Assembly (NCBI GenBank): GCA_026394095.1
Contig: JAPKYY010000197.1
Location: 1 to 10,467, forward strand
Source of the DNA: Acidobacteriota bacterium
GTDB taxonomy: Bacteria > Acidobacteriota > Terriglobia > Bryobacterales > Bryobacteraceae
Direction: 5' to 3'
DNA length: 10,467 bases
In this document: piece by piece, positions 6,639 through 10,467 of the stretch
Numbering within the stretch: the first letter of the stretch is position 1
Layout: each line of letters begins with the position of its first letter
Position numbers and translations under genes: made by a program
The notes under the pieces: model-generated
Seen by the model: only the letters and a program-made list of their open reading frames with translations
Databases searched by the model: none
Told to the model about the DNA's origin: nothing

Positions 6639-7238
6639 ATGTCAGCGGCAGTAGACCATTTAGGGGCCCACAAACTCGTCAAGGTGTTGTGTCGATTTGA
6701 AGACGCAAACGGCGCATTGTTTGAAGCTGGCGAAACCGGGCGAATTCAGCACATCCACTTCAATTGGGCCACCAGCAAAATCACGATTGAACTGATGCAG
6801 GGCGAGGATCTGAAGAAGATCATTCTGCACCAACACACCAGTAAGTCCAGCGGCCCGAGATCGGGCAATCTGCGTCAATATTTCGAAGTGACCGGAGAGC
6901 AAGTGGTTTGGGGCCCAGAGGAAGAGCGACCTCCCGTCCCAATTCAGCCTGAAGAACCGGCACCGGTTGAGCAGCCAAGCCGGTATGTCCATGACGAGTA
7001 TTCGCAGCTCATTGACCGGCTGGATCGCGCAGATCAGATGGAGGAACTTGAGAGTCTGATCAAGGATCGTAACCCATATGCCTACTACGCACTGGAAATC
7101 GCGACGGTTTACCGTGGCCGGTGGCGACGCTTCAAGGCTGCTGGTGACGTAGTTCGTGCCGAGGAGGCGCGCAAGGAAGCCTCCAGTTGGGCCTATACCT
7201 TTGCCGGGTTCGCTACCAGCGGTGGGCGATGCCGGTGA
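6639..7238 (+). CDS. Unknown protein, two-part layout (beta-rich N-terminus, helical C-terminus)
   Basis: I do not recognise this 199-residue protein. The first 90 residues look beta-rich (HKLVKVLCRFED, GETGRIQHIHFN, KITIELMQGEDLKKIILH, RQYFEVTGEQVVWG), perhaps a small barrel. A proline/glutamate linker follows (about 95-118, EERPPVPIQPEEPAPVEQPS). The C-terminal part (about 120-199) is helical: YSQLIDRLDRADQMEELESL, then YYALEIATVYRGRWRRFKAAG and an alanine-rich helix, reminiscent of a helical-repeat hairpin. There is no signal peptide or membrane helix, so it is probably cytoplasmic. Its last 10 bases overlap the start of the next gene, implying co-translation and a possible joint function with that membrane-anchored protein. 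Its function cannot be assigned. Confidence 0.72.
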   Translation: MSAAVDHLGAHKLVKVLCRFEDANGALFEAGETGRIQHIHFNWATSKITIELMQGEDLKKIILHQHTSKSSGPRSGNLRQYFEVTGEQVVWGPEEERPPVPIQPEEPAPVEQPSRYVHDEYSQLIDRLDRADQMEELESLIKDRNPYAYYALEIATVYRGRWRRFKAAGDVVRAEEARKEASSWAYTFAGFATSGGRCR

Positions 7239-7603
7239 AGTTTCTGGCAATCGTGGCTGGCATCATGTTGCTGGTGAGCGGGCTGATGGAATACGAGCGT
7301 CGCTGGATTCTCGACAAGTCAAAAACGGAACTGAAGACCATTGAGGGTGTTGTGATGGCGCACTGGAGGGACCGGGTGAAGCGTGCCGGCAACGGCAATT
7401 CTTACTCGCAATGGGAAGGCTTTAGCGTCGGCGACAAGCAGTTTATGTACTGTACTGATGTAACGCAGAACTACTTCTCCAATTCGCAGGGTTTGAAGTT
7501 TCATGACGGCATGCCTGTGAAGGTTTCTTACCTTGAGGTCACAACCGAAGGCAAGCTCAGGAATGAAATTACGCGGCTGGAGGCGGCCGTGCTTTTCCCC
7601 TAG
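7229..7603 (+). CDS. Unknown membrane-anchored small protein
   Basis: From the ATG at 7229 this gene encodes 124 residues. The N-terminus (MPVKFLAIVAGIMLLVSGLM) is one hydrophobic helix, an uncleaved anchor or signal, so most of the protein should face the periplasm. The rest looks like a small beta domain: KTIEGVVMAHWRD, then WEGFSVGDKQFMYC, YFSNSQGLKFHDGMPVKVSY and NEITRLEAAVLF. The pattern of an early EGVV strand, a FSVG-F-Y strand, a GMPV-V-Y strand and a final RLE strand resembles small uncharacterised bacterial proteins I cannot name. A longer frame from 7187 exists, but it would place 14 polar residues before the helix and overlap the previous gene more, so 7229 is preferred. The start overlaps the upstream gene by 10 bases. 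The stop lies in the CTAG shared with the convergent oxidoreductase gene. Confidence 0.68.
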   Translation: MPVKFLAIVAGIMLLVSGLMEYERRWILDKSKTELKTIEGVVMAHWRDRVKRAGNGNSYSQWEGFSVGDKQFMYCTDVTQNYFSNSQGLKFHDGMPVKVSYLEVTTEGKLRNEITRLEAAVLFP

Positions 7604-8751
7604 GATTCTACCCTGTTCAGCGCAGCGTTCCATCGGATGCGGCGTCCGGACTTTAGTGACAGGTTGGCCATTTGCACGACGAGGGCAGCCTGAAAGCCGA
7701 GGGCGATGGGGGCCGTGGGTTTCTTGCGGGTGCGCACGCACTCGAGGAAGTTCTGGACGTGCAGGTCTGTAGCCCAGCCAAAGCCTTTGGCTGAAGTCTT
7801 CTCGATGGTGGGGCTGTCTTCGGCGCCTTCAGGGTAGACCCGGCAAGTCTCGCGGCCAATATCCATGCGGGCTTTGTCGCCATCAAGGTGATTCATCTGG
7901 TCGTTGCGGCTCTTGTACTTCATTGCGGCATAGTTGATGGAGAAGACGCCGAGGAAGTCTTCTGGATATTCCACGCTTACGACCACAGATTCTGGAGTGT
8001 CGAAGCCCGCGCGGTGCGGCTTGCCGGCGGCTGCTGTTACTGCTGTGGGGTAGCTGGCGTTCATCAATTGGTGGATGCCGTCGAAGACGTGTGCGCCCTG
8101 GTCGGCCACGATGCCACCGGCGTAGTCTGAGTAATTGCGCCAGTTGCGAAAAACGTCTGCGTTGAGAGCCGTGCGCTTCTCAAGCGGCCCCTGCCATTGT
8201 TCCCAGTCGAGTGGGCCATCGAGTTTGGCTGAGGCGGGATTACCGTTCAGATAGTTATTGAGCCACCAGGAACGCACCATACGTACTTTACCCAGCACGC
8301 CAGAAGCAACAATCTCTCTGCCCTGCTGGTAGAGATCATAGCTGCGGCGCTGCATCCCTACCTGGATGATTTGCTTTGTTTTCTTTTCGGCCTCAACCAG
8401 GGCGACGCCCTCTTCGGGGGTGCGGCAGAGCGGCTTCTCGACGTAGATCTCCGGTGTTGCGATCAGCACTGCCTGGATACTTTTATCATTGAGGAGTTCC
8501 TGATATTTTCTGTAAGCCTTGGGGGAATTGCTTTGGGCCTTGTTTGCGGTGGAGATGCCTCGTTCGAGGTTGGGCTCATAGACATCGCAGATCGCGTTGA
8601 CCCGCAGTGCCGGGTCTTTTTGGAAGACCGTCATGACAAAGGTGCCGCGTCCGCCAGCGCCAATCACTCCGAGTGAAACCGGGTCTGATGGTGCAGCAGC
8701 AGCTACGGTTGTGGCCAGGAAGCCTCTACGGCTCCAGTGAAAAGTTGTCAT
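7600..8751 (-). CDS. Tat-exported Gfo/Idh/MocA-family oxidoreductase with an internal gap
   Basis: From the ATG at 8751 the protein has 383 residues. The N-terminus (TTFHWSRRGFLATTVAAAA) is a clear Tat signal (SRRGFL), so it should be exported folded with its cofactor. Residues 26-36 (SLGVIGAGGRG) are the NAD(P)-binding turn, and Asp56 in AICDVYEP fits the second strand. YVEKPLCRTPEEG (103-115) holds the EKP motif with Lys106. VGMQRRSYDLYQQG and ADQGAHVFDGIHQLM (GGIVADQGAH) are also typical. In relatives about 17 more residues (ATPDHWHA plus a helix) lie between ATP and YVEKP; here ATP is followed by one Glu and then IYVEKP. That in-frame loss removes a helix beside the cofactor site, so activity is doubtful unless this is a natural variant. 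AAGGAT 9 bases upstream supports the 8751 start over the longer frame from 8805. Substrate is unknown; sugars or inositols are usual in the family. Confidence 0.87.
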   Translation of the reverse strand: MTTFHWSRRGFLATTVAAAAPSDPVSLGVIGAGGRGTFVMTVFQKDPALRVNAICDVYEPNLERGISTANKAQSNSPKAYRKYQELLNDKSIQAVLIATPEIYVEKPLCRTPEEGVALVEAEKKTKQIIQVGMQRRSYDLYQQGREIVASGVLGKVRMVRSWWLNNYLNGNPASAKLDGPLDWEQWQGPLEKRTALNADVFRNWRNYSDYAGGIVADQGAHVFDGIHQLMNASYPTAVTAAAGKPHRAGFDTPESVVVSVEYPEDFLGVFSINYAAMKYKSRNDQMNHLDGDKARMDIGRETCRVYPEGAEDSPTIEKTSAKGFGWATDLHVQNFLECVRTRKKPTAPIALGFQAALVVQMANLSLKSGRRIRWNAALNRVES

Positions 8752-8760
8752 CTGAAATTG

Positions 8761-8766
8761 ATCCTT
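8761..8766 (-). promoter_or_regulatory. Shine-Dalgarno site of the oxidoreductase gene
   Basis: On the minus strand AAGGAT lies 9 bases before the ATG at 8751. It decides between this start and the longer in-frame option at 8805, which would bury the Tat signal. Confidence 0.55.
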
Positions 8767-8818
8767 ATGTAACCCGACCTTCATTTTCCTGAAGATTTCA
8801 AACATTACTATTTGATTG

Positions 8819-10369
8819 ATGCTGAGTTACTACTGTCGTTCTTTCGCTTTTTTGAGTACTGTTGTGATCGCTTCGGCGCAGGATCCCGTCATGAGCGTAT
8901 TGGGAACCTATCGTACTGGATCATATAACGTTGGAGCTGCCGAAATTGCCGCTCACGATCCACAGACCCAACGGCTCTTTGTAGTGAACGGAGCAGACAA
9001 AACCATCGATGTTCTGGACATGCGTAACCCGGCAAACATGACACGCATCAACCAGCTCAGCTTTGCGGCTGAAGTTGGCTTTGCGGCCAACAGTGTTGCC
9101 GTCAAGAATGGCATTGTTGCCGTCGCTGTAGAAGCTAGCCCGAAGACCGATCCCGGCTCGGTGGCCTTCTACAACGCCGACGGACGCCTTTTGAAATCGC
9201 TGAAGGTGGGCGCTCTGCCCGACATGGTGACGTTTTCTCCCGACGGCAAGAAGGTGCTGGTCGCCAACGAAGGCGAGCCTAGCGATGACTACAAAATCGA
9301 TCCCGAAGGCAGTATCAGTATCATCGACATCAGCAAGGGCATTGAGGCGCTGACGCAGGCCGATGTGAAGACTGCCGATTTTCGTGCTTTCACCAAGGAA
9401 AATCTACCTGCTGGCGTAAGAGCCTTCGGCCCCGGTGCGAGTGTAGCCCAGGATATGGAGCCTGAGTACATCACCGTCACTCCAGATTCCAAGACTGCTT
9501 ATGTCACCGTGCAGGAAGCCAATGCCATCGCAATTGTGGATGTAGAAACAGCGAAGGTCACCAAGTTGGTTCCTCTGGGTCTGAAACCACACTGGCTACC
9601 GGAAAACTCTCTCGACGTTAGCGACCGCGATAACAGTTTTGATCTGCGCACCTGGACCATCTGGGGCATGTACATGCCGGATGCGATTGCAGGATATGTT
9701 GCGGCAGACGGCAAATATTATGTACTGACTGCAAATGAGGGGGACTCACGAGACTATCCGGGCTATTCCGAAGTGGCGCGCGTAGCAACGTTGAGACTCG
9801 ATCCGCGCCTCTATCCGAACGAAGCGGAACTGAAGTTGCCAAGCGAACTGGGGCGTCTGAATGTCACCACTGCAACCGGCGATACCGATGGCGATGGCGA
9901 CATCGATATGCTGCATGTCTTTGGTGCGCGCTCTTTTTCCATCTGGGATGCCGAAGCCAAAATGGTGTACGACAGCAAGAACGATATCGAACGCCTGCAA
10001 CTGACCGACTACATCGGGCTGCACAATTTGTCGCACACGAGCAACACCGCCGATGACCGCAGCGATGACAAGGGTCCTGAACCCGAGGCGATCACCACCG
10101 GCACGATTCGTGGCAAGACCTATGCCTTTATCGGGAACGAACGCCAGGGCAACATCATGATTTACGATGTAACCGACCCGAAGGCTGTCCGTTTTGCCAG
10201 CCAGTGGTGGAACCGCAATCCGGGCGCCGCGACCAACACCGCAGCAGCCGGTGATCTGGGCCCTGAAGGGATTCTCTTTATCCCGGCTAGCGAAAGCCCC
10301 AATGGCCAGCCTCTTCTTGTCGTTGCCAATGAAATTAGCGGCACCACAACTGTCTGGCAGGTGAACTAG
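8819..10369 (+). CDS. Exported choice-of-anchor I family beta-propeller protein
   Basis: This 516-residue protein starts with a signal peptide (YYCRSFAFLSTVVIASA, probable cleavage after residue 20). The mature part is built of propeller-like repeats: RLFVVNGADKTIDVLDMRNP, MVTFSPDGKKVLVANEGEPS (NEGEPSDDY at 150-158), YITVTPDSKTAYVTVQEANA and KYYVLTANEGDSRDY (Glu307). It ends in GPEPEAIT, FIGNERQGNIMIYDVTDP and GPEGILFIPA. These two NEG loops and the late GPEPEAI block are the marks I know from choice-of-anchor I proteins. Asp355-Asp363 (DTDGDGDID) is a calcium-binding loop. Members usually carry a C-terminal sorting segment; this one ends at TTTVWQVN with none, so it is likely free in the periplasm or secreted. 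Enzymatic activity is not established. A TTG at 8816 is in frame, but the ATG at 8819 is simpler; no ribosome site is clear. Confidence 0.84.
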   Translation: MLSYYCRSFAFLSTVVIASAQDPVMSVLGTYRTGSYNVGAAEIAAHDPQTQRLFVVNGADKTIDVLDMRNPANMTRINQLSFAAEVGFAANSVAVKNGIVAVAVEASPKTDPGSVAFYNADGRLLKSLKVGALPDMVTFSPDGKKVLVANEGEPSDDYKIDPEGSISIIDISKGIEALTQADVKTADFRAFTKENLPAGVRAFGPGASVAQDMEPEYITVTPDSKTAYVTVQEANAIAIVDVETAKVTKLVPLGLKPHWLPENSLDVSDRDNSFDLRTWTIWGMYMPDAIAGYVAADGKYYVLTANEGDSRDYPGYSEVARVATLRLDPRLYPNEAELKLPSELGRLNVTTATGDTDGDGDIDMLHVFGARSFSIWDAEAKMVYDSKNDIERLQLTDYIGLHNLSHTSNTADDRSDDKGPEPEAITTGTIRGKTYAFIGNERQGNIMIYDVTDPKAVRFASQWWNRNPGAATNTAAAGDLGPEGILFIPASESPNGQPLLVVANEISGTTTVWQVN

Positions 10370-10410
10370 GCTGCATTGTCCCGAGGCGTAATCCGGGGAA
10401 AAGGTGGAGA

Positions 10411-10467
10411 ATGGGTCTACCTGCCGTGAGCTTTTAGACTTTCCGGTGGGAGAGACCCATCACCGGA
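10411..10467 (+). other. Interlocking inverted repeats, possible structured leader RNA
   Basis: Two perfect inverted repeats interlock. ATGGGTCT (10411-10418) pairs with AGACCCAT (10453-10460), and TCCGGTG (10442-10448) pairs with CACCGGA (10461-10467). One arm of the first lies in the loop of the second, so both together form an H-type pseudoknot, or they compete. The stretch GGGAGAGACCC followed by ACCGGA faintly recalls the start of a glycine riboswitch, but the expected GCCGAAGG core is not in view. The window ends here, so the downstream gene is unknown. It could instead be a terminator for the choice-of-anchor gene, though no T-run is visible. Confidence 0.35.

Noticed and set aside
6660..7250. 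A 196-codon minus-strand frame opposite the 6639 gene
   Set aside because: The plus-strand frame has a Shine-Dalgarno site, a coupled downstream gene and a more natural composition; both cannot readily be real.
8752..8805. An 18-residue N-terminal extension of the oxidoreductase
   Set aside because: It would put extra residues before a clear Tat signal, and AAGGAT is correctly spaced for the 8751 start.
10380..10400. Terminator after the choice-of-anchor gene (CCCG/CGGG hairpin)
   Set aside because: The stem is only about 4 bases and is followed by A and G residues, not T.

Overview
The window reads as a stretch of bacterial chromosome from a Gram-negative with an outer membrane, most likely an acidobacterium of the Bryobacter/Solibacter type. 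That placement is inference: it rests on a complete Tol module, several exported proteins with Tat-like or short signal peptides, a Tat-type Gfo/Idh/MocA oxidoreductase, a family-5-like glycoside hydrolase and a choice-of-anchor I protein. Coding density is high and Shine-Dalgarno sites are patchy. I saw no transposase, integrase, phage gene or CRISPR array.

Layout. Positions 1-2373 (minus strand) hold a compact envelope operon transcribed tolQ, tolR, tolA/tonB-like, tolB, with tolB running off the left edge. A 55-base divergent gap separates it from recN (2429-4093, plus), a DNA-repair ATPase. Next is an exported ferritin-like protein (4154-4984, plus). A complete tRNA-Ser(CGA) with encoded CCA follows at 5009-5098, and its -10 box sits just after the ferritin-like gene's stop codon. 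About 85 bases downstream, pieces of the tRNA 3' end reappear in broken form, next to a possible small minus-strand gene (5174-5416).

Positions 5467-6588 (plus) encode an exported clan GH-A glycoside hydrolase. Two unrecognised genes follow (6639-7238 and 7229-7603). They overlap by 10 bases, so they are probably translationally coupled. The second one ends in a CTAG that also holds the stop codon of the convergent Gfo/Idh/MocA gene (8751-7600, minus). That oxidoreductase appears to lack about 17 residues just before its EKP motif, the most striking anomaly in the window. Divergent from it, 8819-10369 (plus) encodes a large exported choice-of-anchor I beta-propeller protein that has no C-terminal anchor. 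The right edge (10411-10467) contains two interlocking inverted repeats that could form a pseudoknotted leader RNA for a gene outside the window.

How the genes relate. The Tol genes make one machine: TolQ/TolR form the inner-membrane proton motor, the TonB/TolA-like protein transmits force, and TolB is the periplasmic partner. The remaining genes are a housekeeping repair gene, a tRNA and several secreted or periplasmic proteins, with no clear shared pathway. I did not find a convincing new multi-gene system. The best leads are the gapped oxidoreductase, the broken tRNA-end duplication, the coupled pair of unknown genes and the right-edge RNA structure.
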